A stretch of DNA of 52,405 bases from Bacteroidales bacterium (GTDB taxonomy: Bacteria; Bacteroidota; Bacteroidia; Bacteroidales; F082): NCBI GenBank assembly GCA_016281295.1, contig JAEEII010000098.1, positions 1 through 52,405 of the forward strand. The letters are read 5' to 3'. Of this stretch, positions 25,312 through 33,256 are shown in pieces; positions within the stretch are counted from its first letter, which is position 1, and each line of letters begins with the position of its first letter. The notes under the pieces were generated by a model. That model had not been told where the DNA came from, made no database searches, and worked only from the letters and a program-made list of their open reading frames with translations. The translations under genes and the position numbers were made by a program.

Positions 25312-26544
25312 ATGGTGGAGACCAACAAAAAGAAAATCGTCAACGATCCCATTTATGGATTTGTGAGCATCCCCGACGAACTGCATTTTGACATTATAGA
25401 ACATCCTGTTTTCCAGCGTCTTAGAAGAATCAAACAGGTAAGCCTCACCAACATGGTTTATCCGAACGCCAACCACACCCGATTCTCACATAGTCTTGGT
25501 GCCATGCATTTGATGCGAAGGGCTATTCATCTGCTTCGCGGGAAAGGATATGACATCACCGACAGTGAGTTAGAGGCGGCATCGCTGGCCATCCTTTTGC
25601 ACGACAGCGGTCATGGTCCTTTCTCCCACACGTTGGAGAGCAGCATCGTGCAAGGCATTACGCACGAAGACCTTTCCTTGCAGATCATGAAACAATTCAA
25701 CAAGCTATATGAGGGCAGGCTCGACCTCGCGCTTCAGATTTTCACAGGGACGTACGAGAAAGGCTTTTTAAGCAAGTTAATCTCCAGTCAACTGGATGTT
25801 GACCGCATTGACTATTTGAAACGCGACAGCTTTTTCACTGGGGTCGCTGAAGGCAACGTCAATGCGGAACGCCTTTTAGACATGATGGAGGTGGTGGGCA
25901 ACGACCTTGCCATCGAGGCCAAAGGGATCTATTCCGTGGAGAGTTTTCTGGTCTCGCGTCGCATCATGTATTGGCAGGTGTATATGCACAAGACCGTATT
26001 GAGTGCTGAATACATGCTGCGTGAGATATTGAAACGCGCCAGACTCATCAACCAAAGCCGTCCGCTCCCAGCCACCCCTGCCCTTTCGTTTTTCCTGGGG
26101 CACAAAGAGCCATACGGGAATGACGCCGACATGGAGGTGATATTGGAGGCATTCGGGAAGTTGGATGACTACGACGTGATGACTGCGGTGAAAATGTGGT
26201 GTGATGACAAAGATTTTGTGCTGAGTGAGTTATGCCGCCGACTGATAAACCGGCAACTGTTCCGCATCGAGATACAACAGGAGCCTTTTAAATCAGACTA
26301 CGTGGACGAGCTGTTGCACAAGATCGCGAGACATTATGGAATTACCTTATACGATGCCAGTTTCATGTTGCTGCAAGGGATCTCGTCAAATCACGCGTAT
26401 CATCCCAAGAAGCCAGCTATCAACATTTTATACAAAGACGGGACGCTGCGCGACATCAGCGAAGCTTCTGACCAACTCAACATCTCAGTGTTGTCACAGC
26501 CAGTGACCAAACACTTCATCTGCTATCCGAAAGAGCTGGTCTGA
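25312..26544 (+). CDS. HD-domain phosphohydrolase (dNTPase-like)
   Basis: This 410-residue protein has metal-binding HD motifs HTRFSHSLGAMHL (His55, His60) and ILLHDSGHGPFSHTLE (His97-Asp98, His101, His106), followed by LDVDRIDYLKRDSFFTG with the conserved aspartates. It matches the SAMHD1/dGTPase-like HD family common in Bacteroidota. The exact nucleotide substrate is unproven. The start is fixed by the ATG and family-like KKIVNDPIYGFVSIP. It is transcribed divergently from porX and ends in a 230-base AT-rich gap facing the small HTH gene. Confidence 0.92.
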   Translation: MVETNKKKIVNDPIYGFVSIPDELHFDIIEHPVFQRLRRIKQVSLTNMVYPNANHTRFSHSLGAMHLMRRAIHLLRGKGYDITDSELEAASLAILLHDSGHGPFSHTLESSIVQGITHEDLSLQIMKQFNKLYEGRLDLALQIFTGTYEKGFLSKLISSQLDVDRIDYLKRDSFFTGVAEGNVNAERLLDMMEVVGNDLAIEAKGIYSVESFLVSRRIMYWQVYMHKTVLSAEYMLREILKRARLINQSRPLPATPALSFFLGHKEPYGNDADMEVILEAFGKLDDYDVMTAVKMWCDDKDFVLSELCRRLINRQLFRIEIQQEPFKSDYVDELLHKIARHYGITLYDASFMLLQGISSNHAYHPKKPAINILYKDGTLRDISEASDQLNISVLSQPVTKHFICYPKELV

Positions 26545-26553
26545 TTACAAAAG

Positions 26554-26591
26554 AAGGCGTTGACCAACAAGTGGCCAACACCCTTCTCAAA
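26554..26591. terminator. Weak imperfect hairpin between convergent genes
   Basis: The arms GTTGACC and GGCCAAC pair with one mismatch around AACAAGT. On the minus strand CTTCTTTTG follows; on the plus strand no T-run follows. It may help to end either transcript in the gap 26545-26774, but it is not a convincing intrinsic terminator. The rest of that gap is AT-rich with nothing else I can support. Confidence 0.25.
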
Positions 26592-26774
26592 AAAGCATGG
26601 AAAAAAACTGACGTTTATTTTAATCTGATATGTAACATTCGCAAATAAACTGCTACATATTGTTGCATTCCATAAAAACTGGATGGGGCATCACTGCAGC
26701 ATCCAGTCGGTCGAGATACAAATGAACCATTGGTTTTTCGTTCAGCTGCAAATATAAAAATAATTCTTCTACTA

Positions 26775-27053
26775 TTATATGATTTTTTGATTATTTTTTT
26801 TGGTTTTATTTTTACAACTATTACTATCTTCCTGAGAACCAAACACTCGCTCGGAGATATCCTTGAAGAAATCATGCTTTAGCAAGAGACTGATTTGGAT
26901 GAGCATATTCACATCCAGACTGTCACGTCCAAACATTTTATAGATGCTACTTCTTTCCCGATTGACCTCTCGGGCAAGCCAGCTTGCCTTTTTTTCTTGC
27001 CGCAGCATCTCAATGACAACCATACGGCCTACATGAATTGATTTGTATTCCAT
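26775..27053 (-). CDS. Small helix-turn-helix DNA-binding protein
   Basis: This 92-residue protein has an XRE-like helix-turn-helix: VIEMLRQEKKASWLAREVNRERSSIYKMFGRDSLDVNMLIQIS spans roughly residues 13-55 (quoted only to show layout in parts: MLRQEKKASWLAREV, then RERSSIYKMF). This resembles a family of short Bacteroidota regulators of unknown target. The C-terminus is a lysine- and asparagine-rich tail. A good promoter lies at 27077-27084. It stands alone in an AT-rich stretch, with no toxin partner visible, so it is not clearly an antitoxin. Confidence 0.8.
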   Translation of the reverse strand: MEYKSIHVGRMVVIEMLRQEKKASWLAREVNRERSSIYKMFGRDSLDVNMLIQISLLLKHDFFKDISERVFGSQEDSNSCKNKTKKNNQKII

Positions 27054-27076
27054 TGTATCAAATTGTTAAATCGACA

Positions 27077-27084
27077 CAAAAATA
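27077..27084 (-). promoter_or_regulatory. Bacteroidota -7 element for the HTH gene
   Basis: The minus strand reads TATTTTTG, an exact TAnnTTTG match, ending 23 bases before the ATG at 27053. The background is AT-rich, but position and strand fit the gene. Confidence 0.55.
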
Positions 27085-27165
27085 GGAAAAATTTCAATTA
27101 TACAAGAAAAAAAGAAAAAATATTTATAAAATTCTTATTATTTTCTGATTATAAATAGAATTACA

Positions 27166-27930
27166 TCACACTTGAAAGCTAAGTCCATCGTATGCAAGCC
27201 TCATATTATCAGGAAGTTCCGCATTTACGTCGATGGTTTTTCCAATATGATGACTACAATGGGTGAACCAAGCACGTTTTACCTGAAGCTCGTTGGCAAT
27301 CTGGACGGCCTGTTCCAAATCGATATGGGAATAATGTTTTTTACGTCCCAAGGCTTCGATAATCAAATATTCAACCCCTCTCAAACGGTCGATGGCCGCA
27401 TCAGAGATCTCACTAAGATCGGTGACGTATGCGAAGCGTCCGAAACGGAACGCGTATGACGTGAGGGTATAATGTTTCAGCCGGATTGGCTCCACATGCA
27501 GGTCTCCGAAGTCAAAAGGAGTTTCATCAATGAGATGCACCTCGTAAGTGGGCGCACCGGGATAAAGATGTTCCTCGAAAGCGTATGAGAACTCTCGCTT
27601 GATCTCTGGCAAGGCGGTCTCCGACACATACAAAGGCATCGGGTGGTTTCCCTGGCTGAAAATGAAAGGCCGCACATCATCAAGCCCCCCAATATGATCC
27701 TTATGCTCGTGTGTGATGAAGACAGCGTCAAGATGAGTCACTCCCTCTCGCAACATCTGTTGACGGAAATCAGGGCCTGCGTCCACCACCACGGTGACCG
27801 CATCCGTCCGTATTAATAACGAGGTACGTGTACGCCTGTCTCTCGGGTCAGTAGATTGACAGACAGGACATTGACAACCAATAATAGGGACTCCTTGGGA
27901 GGTGCCACTTCCTAATACTGTAATAATCAT
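27166..27930 (-). CDS. PhnP-like metallo-beta-lactamase-fold hydrolase
   Basis: This 254-residue protein starts MIITVLGSGTSQGVP at 27930 (a TTG lies six codons upstream). It has the metal motif THEHKDHIGGLDD (His74, His76, Asp78, His79), a Cys-rich GCQCPVC insertion (Cys19, Cys21, Cys24) like the structural zinc site of PhnP, and late FTHCSHH. PhnP is a cyclic phosphodiesterase; since no phn genes are nearby, the substrate here is open. It has its own promoter and is transcribed divergently from the DUF6913-dapA pair. Confidence 0.9.
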   Translation of the reverse strand: MIITVLGSGTSQGVPIIGCQCPVCQSTDPRDRRTRTSLLIRTDAVTVVVDAGPDFRQQMLREGVTHLDAVFITHEHKDHIGGLDDVRPFIFSQGNHPMPLYVSETALPEIKREFSYAFEEHLYPGAPTYEVHLIDETPFDFGDLHVEPIRLKHYTLTSYAFRFGRFAYVTDLSEISDAAIDRLRGVEYLIIEALGRKKHYSHIDLEQAVQIANELQVKRAWFTHCSHHIGKTIDVNAELPDNMRLAYDGLSFQV

Positions 27931-27945
27931 CTGCAAATTTTTGCG

Positions 27946-27953
27946 CAAAAATA
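27946..27953 (-). promoter_or_regulatory. Bacteroidota -7 element for the metallo-hydrolase gene
   Basis: The minus strand reads TATTTTTG, ending 15 bases before the ATG at 27930. It faces a plus-strand copy of the same octamer at 27976-27983, so the two promoters share a short divergent region. Confidence 0.65.
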
Positions 27954-27975
27954 CTATTAAATAGGTGGAAATCGT

Positions 27976-27983
27976 TATTTTTG
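27976..27983 (+). promoter_or_regulatory. Bacteroidota -7 element for the DUF6913-dapA transcript
   Basis: The plus strand reads TATTTTTG followed by CACA, ending 23 bases before the ATG at 28007. It is only 22 bases from the opposing element at 27946-27953. Confidence 0.65.
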
Positions 27984-28006
27984 CACATTAATTATTTCGG
28001 AAACGG

Positions 28007-28552
28007 ATGTTTGAGAAACTAAAATATAAAATTTTAAACCGTTCCATTGACCAGTTCATCGCCGAAAAGAAAGGATGCAAGATGCCCGACTTCGAGCGGA
28101 TGAACTCGGTGATTCTCATCATCGAAGATTTGGACAAACAGAACGTCAGAGCTATTGAAGAACGTATCAAGACCATCTTCGGAATCGCCCGGACTCGGTT
28201 TATCATCATCAGCGAAAAAGCTTCCGACGACATGCTGCGAAGCGACCAATATTGCGAAGTGACCACCCAAGATTTCGGATTCATGAAAGTGTTGACGGCA
28301 GAAAAACAGGAGGAGATTAGAAAGTTACCCATGACTCACCTGCTGATTAACATGGCGAAGAAGCACACCGACATCAGCGACTACATGGCCACCCTCCCCA
28401 ACGCCAGTTTCCGAGTCAGCTTCTTGAAAAGCGATCATTACGGCATATATGATTTGATTATCGACACCGGAAATGAGTCGAACCCCGCTTCCGAAATCAA
28501 AGTCCTTCATGATTACTTACAGGCGCTCTTGGGATCTCCTCAAAATGATTAA
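28007..28552 (+). CDS. DUF6913-like conserved hypothetical protein
   Basis: This 181-residue protein of unknown function has no signal peptide or membrane helix. It begins FEKLKYKILNRSIDQFIA, then has SVILIIEDLDKQNVRAIEE and a TTQDFGFMKVLT segment. The pattern fits a small Bacteroidota-specific family (DUF6913 from memory), often placed just upstream of dapA, as here (29-base gap). No catalytic motif is evident. A shared transcript with dapA is likely from spacing and the single promoter upstream. Confidence 0.8.
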   Translation: MFEKLKYKILNRSIDQFIAEKKGCKMPDFERMNSVILIIEDLDKQNVRAIEERIKTIFGIARTRFIIISEKASDDMLRSDQYCEVTTQDFGFMKVLTAEKQEEIRKLPMTHLLINMAKKHTDISDYMATLPNASFRVSFLKSDHYGIYDLIIDTGNESNPASEIKVLHDYLQALLGSPQND

Positions 28553-28581
28553 ACATTTTTACCATCAACCTCTTATCTCCT

Positions 28582-29469
28582 ATGAAAAACAATCCTTTTA
28601 AAGGAACAGGCATTGCCCTTATCACTCCTTTCAAACAAGACAAGACTGTTGACATCACAGCCTTGGAAAACGTCGTCAACCACGTCGTTGAAGGCGGGGC
28701 CGACTTCCTCGTCGCCCTCGGGACCACCTCCGAAGCTCCTACACTCAGCCAGGATGAGAAGAAACAAGTGGTCAGTACCATCTTGAACACAAACGGGAAA
28801 AGGCTGCCTGTGCTACTCGGCATGGGAGGCAACAACACTTGTTCAGTCATCGAACAGATAAAGTCACAAGACTTTACAGGAATTGACGGCATCCTTTCCG
28901 TGGTGCCTTACTATAACAAGCCCAACCAACGTGGCATGAAGGCACACTTCGAAGCCATCGCCGATGCCAGCCCAGTCCCGGTCATCCTTTACAATGTTCC
29001 CGGTCGAGTGGGAGTCAACTTGCAAGCTTCCACATGCGTTGAGCTGGCCCAGCATCCCAACATTATCGCAGTGAAAGAAGCCTCGGGCAACCTACAACAG
29101 ATCATGGAGATTCTACGCGACAAGCCCTCTGACTTCGATGTGCTCTCGGGCGACGACGGAATCACCCAACCCTTGATGGCACTCGGCGCCCAAGGCGTGA
29201 TCTCGGTGGCAGCCAACGCCTATATCAAACCGTTTAGCCGTATGATGCGCGCCATGAGAGATGGACAAACTGAGGAGGCACTGCGTCTGCATTATGCCAT
29301 GCTGCGCATGAACCAACTCATCTTCGCCGATGGCAACCCCGCCGGCATCAAATATCTTATGAGCCTCATGGGACTCTGCCAAAATGTTCTCCGTCTGCCT
29401 TTGGTTCCGGTCAATGAAACAGTAGAGAAGATGATTGAGGAAGAAGAGAAGAAAATAATAATAATATAA
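28582..29469 (+). CDS. dapA: 4-hydroxy-tetrahydrodipicolinate synthase
   Basis: This 295-residue class I aldolase-fold enzyme condenses pyruvate with aspartate semialdehyde, the first committed step to diaminopimelate and lysine. It shows LGTTSEAPTL (residues 46-55), Tyr137 in LYNVPGR, the Schiff-base Lys165 in IAVKEASGN and LSGDDG. The C-terminus ends in a run of glutamates, lysines and isoleucines (EEEEKKIIII), an AT-rich tail. It is co-directional with DUF6913 upstream and followed by a 54-base AT-rich gap. Confidence 0.96.
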   Translation: MKNNPFKGTGIALITPFKQDKTVDITALENVVNHVVEGGADFLVALGTTSEAPTLSQDEKKQVVSTILNTNGKRLPVLLGMGGNNTCSVIEQIKSQDFTGIDGILSVVPYYNKPNQRGMKAHFEAIADASPVPVILYNVPGRVGVNLQASTCVELAQHPNIIAVKEASGNLQQIMEILRDKPSDFDVLSGDDGITQPLMALGAQGVISVAANAYIKPFSRMMRAMRDGQTEEALRLHYAMLRMNQLIFADGNPAGIKYLMSLMGLCQNVLRLPLVPVNETVEKMIEEEEKKIIII

Positions 29470-29523
29470 ATTTAAGAGATTTATTTAAGAGTAATAAATT
29501 ATTATAACAATTCTAATAATACG

Positions 29524-32064
29524 ATGAAACTTTTACGTTTTTTACTGTTAATCGCAACAATGATTTGCGGTAACATCTATGCTCAGAAAAGCCAGCAAGA
29601 AATGAAACAACTCATGCAGGATCGCAATGAGTATTATTTTACTTTTAATCTTCACGGGGATGACCCATTGGACATCATCGCCCACACCATCTCGGTTGAC
29701 CGTGTCGATGGCAATGTTGTCACAGCATACGCCAACAACGAAGAGTTTGAGAAATTTCAGAAACTCGGCTACGACGTTGTGCTTCAAACGCCTCCTTCCA
29801 TGCTCGAGAAAGCGGCGATGTGGGATGGGAACAACCGCACTGAATACGAATGGGACAGCTATCCCTCCTATAGTGCTTACGAGGATATGATGTATCAGTT
29901 TGGCACCGATCACCCTGACAAGTGCGAAATCTTCAGCCTTGGCACTTTGAACTCAGGACGCAAGATTTTGGTAGCCCACCTTAACAACGGCAATGGCGAT
30001 GGCAAGCCCAAGTTCCTCTATACCTCCACCATCCACGGGGACGAGACCACCGGCTGGATCATGATGCTTCGCCTCATCGATTATCTCCTTGAGAATCCCA
30101 ATGAACCCGAAGTACAAAACGTCATGAACAACATCGATTTGTTCATCGCTCCTCTCACCAACCCCGACGGCACGTACCACGGTGGAAACAACAATGTGAA
30201 CGGAGCCACTCGCTACAATGCATACGGAGTGGATATGAACCGCAACTACCCTGATCCCCATGGCTCCGCCCACCCCGATGGTGAAGACTATGCCCTGGAG
30301 ACTCAATGGTTCATGCAATTTGCCCAGGATTATCCTTTTGTCATGGGAGCCAACTACCACGGTGGTGCTGAGGTGATGAACTACCCCTGGGATAACTCCT
30401 ACACGCTTCACGCCGATGACGCATGGTATCAGCTCATCAGCCACGAATACGCTGACCTCACGCATCAGGTGAATCCGAATTACATGACTGACTACAACAA
30501 CGGCATCACCAATGGTGCACAATGGTACACAATCGGTGGTGGACGCCAGGATTATATGAACGCTTACGCCCAATGCCGCGAGCTGACCATTGAATGCTCC
30601 AACACGAAACTCCCCAGCGGCTCGCAACTGCCCAATTTCTGGAACTACAACAAGAACTCCATCTTCGCTTTTATGAACCAATGCCTCTATGGCATCCACG
30701 GTGTGGTAACCGACATGGCTACGGGAAATCCAATTGTGGCCAACGTCACCATCACTGGCCATGACGACGAATACTCCCCAGTCAAGAGCCATCTTCCTGC
30801 GGGCGACTATCACCGCCCCATCAAAGGCGGCACCTATACTTTGACCTTTACCGCCAATGGCTATTATCCACATCAGGAAACCGTCACTGTGGCGGATGGT
30901 GAAAGCGTCACTTTGAACGTACAGCTTCAAGCGGGCGAGGGACTCCTCCCCGACTTCACAGCCAATGCGACCGATGTCGCCTTGCATGGTAGCGTGAACT
31001 TCACCGACCAAACATGGGGTGCCAACCTGGTCAGTTGGCAATGGATCTTCGAGGGTGGTACGCCTTCCACCTCCACAAGCCAAAACCCCACTGGCATCGT
31101 CTATAACGAAATCGGAAGTTATGATGTCACCTTGACTGTCACCAATAGCAATGGACAGACTGAGACCGTCACCAAGCATGATTACATCACTGTTAGTGAG
31201 TCATATAACATGCAGAACGGCACTATAGAGACTTGCAATGCCTTGTTCTACGATAACGGAGGCCCAACTGGAAACTATGGTGACATGAAAGATCTTACCA
31301 TGACTTTCCTCCCAGGTGCTGCCGGAGGCGCCATACAAGTGACTTTCACTGAGTTCTCACTGGAAAACAACTGGGACTTCCTGTATATTCACGACGGGAC
31401 TTCCACTTCCGCTCCATCAGTGGGCACTTTCACGGGTTCCAACAGCCCCGGCACCATCACCGCCAATAACGCTGACGGCGCCTTGACTTTCCATTTCACT
31501 TCGGACTATGGAGTCAGTTATAGTGGATGGACTGCCACCGTGCAATGCCTTGGTGGTGGATTCGCACCCCTCGAAATCAATGCATCAGCCGAGCCACAAA
31601 CCATTAATGAAGGTGAGACCTCCCAGTTGACAGTCACTGTCACGGGTGGAGACGGCGAATACAGCTATCATTGGGAACCTGCCGAAACACTCAGCGACCC
31701 CAACATCGCCAATCCCATTGCCACGCCTACTGAACAAGAAACCACTTACACGGTTACCGTCACCGATGGCCAAGGCACTACCGAAACCGCAACGGTCACC
31801 GTCTTCATCAGAGACTGGTCCACCCATGAGCACAGCCTGGAGATGATCAAGGTTTACCCGAACCCAACCCAAGGAATCCTGACGCTGGAAGGCATTGACT
31901 CGTTCCAATATGAGATTGTCAACGGCCTCGGCCAAGTCATCCTTTCCGGCACCTGCCAAGGCAAAACACAAATCAACACTAGTATGATGGAGCAAGGTGT
32001 CTATTTCTTAAGACTTCAAGGAAAAGAGACCCATAGGGTGAAAAAGCTCGTAATTGAAAAATAA
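29524..32064 (+). CDS. Secreted M14 zinc carboxypeptidase with PKD, CUB and type IX sorting domains
   Basis: This 846-residue secreted protein has a signal peptide (KLLRFLLLIATMICGNIYAQ). The M14 peptidase spans about residues 106-390, with zinc ligands His171 and Glu174 in HGDE, substrate Arg240 in MNRNYP, third ligand His279 in NYHGG and catalytic Glu357 in LTIECSNTK. A carboxypeptidase-regulatory-like fold (about 395-475), a PKD domain (about 480-560), a CUB-like domain (about 570-680, bounded by cysteines in ETCNALF and TVQCLG) and an Ig/PKD-like domain follow. From about 772, IKVYPNPTQGILTLEG to a final KKLVIEK is a type A sorting tail for T9SS export and cleavage. It degrades proteins or peptides outside the cell. 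Confidence 0.93.
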   Translation: MKLLRFLLLIATMICGNIYAQKSQQEMKQLMQDRNEYYFTFNLHGDDPLDIIAHTISVDRVDGNVVTAYANNEEFEKFQKLGYDVVLQTPPSMLEKAAMWDGNNRTEYEWDSYPSYSAYEDMMYQFGTDHPDKCEIFSLGTLNSGRKILVAHLNNGNGDGKPKFLYTSTIHGDETTGWIMMLRLIDYLLENPNEPEVQNVMNNIDLFIAPLTNPDGTYHGGNNNVNGATRYNAYGVDMNRNYPDPHGSAHPDGEDYALETQWFMQFAQDYPFVMGANYHGGAEVMNYPWDNSYTLHADDAWYQLISHEYADLTHQVNPNYMTDYNNGITNGAQWYTIGGGRQDYMNAYAQCRELTIECSNTKLPSGSQLPNFWNYNKNSIFAFMNQCLYGIHGVVTDMATGNPIVANVTITGHDDEYSPVKSHLPAGDYHRPIKGGTYTLTFTANGYYPHQETVTVADGESVTLNVQLQAGEGLLPDFTANATDVALHGSVNFTDQTWGANLVSWQWIFEGGTPSTSTSQNPTGIVYNEIGSYDVTLTVTNSNGQTETVTKHDYITVSESYNMQNGTIETCNALFYDNGGPTGNYGDMKDLTMTFLPGAAGGAIQVTFTEFSLENNWDFLYIHDGTSTSAPSVGTFTGSNSPGTITANNADGALTFHFTSDYGVSYSGWTATVQCLGGGFAPLEINASAEPQTINEGETSQLTVTVTGGDGEYSYHWEPAETLSDPNIANPIATPTEQETTYTVTVTDGQGTTETATVTVFIRDWSTHEHSLEMIKVYPNPTQGILTLEGIDSFQYEIVNGLGQVILSGTCQGKTQINTSMMEQGVYFLRLQGKETHRVKKLVIEK

Positions 32065-32098
32065 ACACCAAAAGCAGCCATTATAAGACAAAAAAGTG

Positions 32099-32106
32099 TA
32101 TTTTTG
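32099..32106 (+). promoter_or_regulatory. Bacteroidota -7 element for bamD
   Basis: TATTTTTG matches TAnnTTTG. Only seven bases separate its final G from the bamD ATG at 32114, so the predicted transcript has a 5' leader of just a few bases. The same spacing occurs at 39162-39177. Confidence 0.65.
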
Positions 32107-32113
32107 CAGATTA

Positions 32114-32911
32114 ATGAAAAAGAGGATACTAAATCTGGTCTGTCTGTGTCTCATTGCGTTATGTTCATGCAATGAGTTCAACCGCATCATCAAGAGCACT
32201 GACAACGATGTGAAATATGAGGTGGCGATGGACTATTATGACCGAAAAGACTATTACAAGGCGTTGCAGCTTTTCGACCTGCTCCAAACCGCCTACCGCG
32301 GCACTCCAAGGGGAGAGTATGTAGCCTATCGCACAGCCATGTGCTATTATGAGACTTACGACTACGAGATTGCAAGCTACTATTTCGACAAGTTCATCCA
32401 AAGCTATCCGTTTTCCATGGACGCCGAAAAGGCCGCTTTTATGAACGCCTATTGCAACTATCTCACCTCCCCCAACATGAGTCTCGACCAACGCAACACC
32501 ATGACAGCCATCAACCAGCTCAAGGCATTCATCGAGCGTTATCCGCAAAGCGACAGTCTCGCACGAGCCAACGAGCTGCTTGAGAATCTCAACAACAAGT
32601 TGGAGGAAAAAGACTACAACATCTGTCTCCTTTACAACAAGATGGAGAACTACAACGCCGCCATCACTTGTTTTGAGAACCTGTTGAAGAAGTATCCCAA
32701 CACCAGCCATCGCGAGGAAGTGCTTTGCGAGATGTCAAAAGCATATTATAACTATGCTGAAAACAGCATTCCCTCAAAACAACGGGAGCGTTATGAAGCC
32801 TGTATTGAACGCTTCAACACGCTCTCATACCTTTTCCCGGAGAGCAAGTATCTGAAAGAACTTGAGTCCGTAGCCACCAAAGCAAGAAAAAAATTAGAAA
32901 ACTTAGATTAA
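32114..32911 (+). CDS. bamD: Outer-membrane assembly lipoprotein BamD
   Basis: This 265-residue lipoprotein of the BAM complex starts at the ATG at 32114; a GTG at 32096 would overlap the promoter. A lipoprotein signal ends LIALCSC with Cys19 as the acylation site. TPR-like repeats follow, such as YDRKDYYKALQLFDLL, YEIASYYFDKFIQSYP and MENYNAAITCFENLLKKYP. BamD sits on the periplasmic face and helps BamA fold beta-barrels. It is followed five bases later by rpoZ, the usual Bacteroidota order. Confidence 0.93.
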   Translation: MKKRILNLVCLCLIALCSCNEFNRIIKSTDNDVKYEVAMDYYDRKDYYKALQLFDLLQTAYRGTPRGEYVAYRTAMCYYETYDYEIASYYFDKFIQSYPFSMDAEKAAFMNAYCNYLTSPNMSLDQRNTMTAINQLKAFIERYPQSDSLARANELLENLNNKLEEKDYNICLLYNKMENYNAAITCFENLLKKYPNTSHREEVLCEMSKAYYNYAENSIPSKQRERYEACIERFNTLSYLFPESKYLKELESVATKARKKLENLD

Positions 32912-32916
32912 ATACC

Positions 32917-33252
32917 ATGGATTTCAAAAAAATCAGAACCGAAACGACGGTGGTCACCCGTCAGAAAGACCAGTTTTACAAAGGGACTGGAAACATTTAT
33001 GAGACTGTGGCTATCTTGACCAAACGCGCCAACCAAATCGCCAGCGAGATGAAAGAGGAACTCAACAAGAAAATTGAAGAGTTCGCCACCAACAACGACA
33101 GTCTGGAGGAGGTTTTTGAAAACCGCGAGCAGATTGAAATCGCCAAGTTCTACGAGCGTCTGCCCAAACCCACACTGATCGCCATTCATGAATTTCTCAA
33201 TGACGAGATTTACTTCCGCAATCCCCGGAAGGAAACACAGGACGAATTCTAA
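32917..33252 (+). CDS. rpoZ: RNA polymerase omega/Rpb6-like subunit
   Basis: This 111-residue protein matches the Bacteroidota Rpb6/omega family: GNIYETVAILTKRANQIA at residues 24-41, EMKEELNKKIEEFA, then LEEVFENREQIEIAKFYERL and KPTLIAIHEFL. It assists assembly and stability of RNA polymerase. It lies between bamD (five bases) and porD (four bases). In relatives a coaBC gene is usually found after this gene; none is here. Confidence 0.93.
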   Translation: MDFKKIRTETTVVTRQKDQFYKGTGNIYETVAILTKRANQIASEMKEELNKKIEEFATNNDSLEEVFENREQIEIAKFYERLPKPTLIAIHEFLNDEIYFRNPRKETQDEF

Positions 33253-33256
33253 AGCC

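Noticed and set aside
26615..26875. Minus-strand ORF of 86 codons in the gap and over the HTH gene end
   Set aside because: It has low-complexity basic and Ile-rich composition, overlaps the HTH gene in another frame and has no promoter or family pattern.
29953..31179. Minus-strand ORF of 408 codons opposite the M14 peptidase gene
   Set aside because: Its valine- and histidine-rich peptide reflects codon bias of the true gene on the plus strand.
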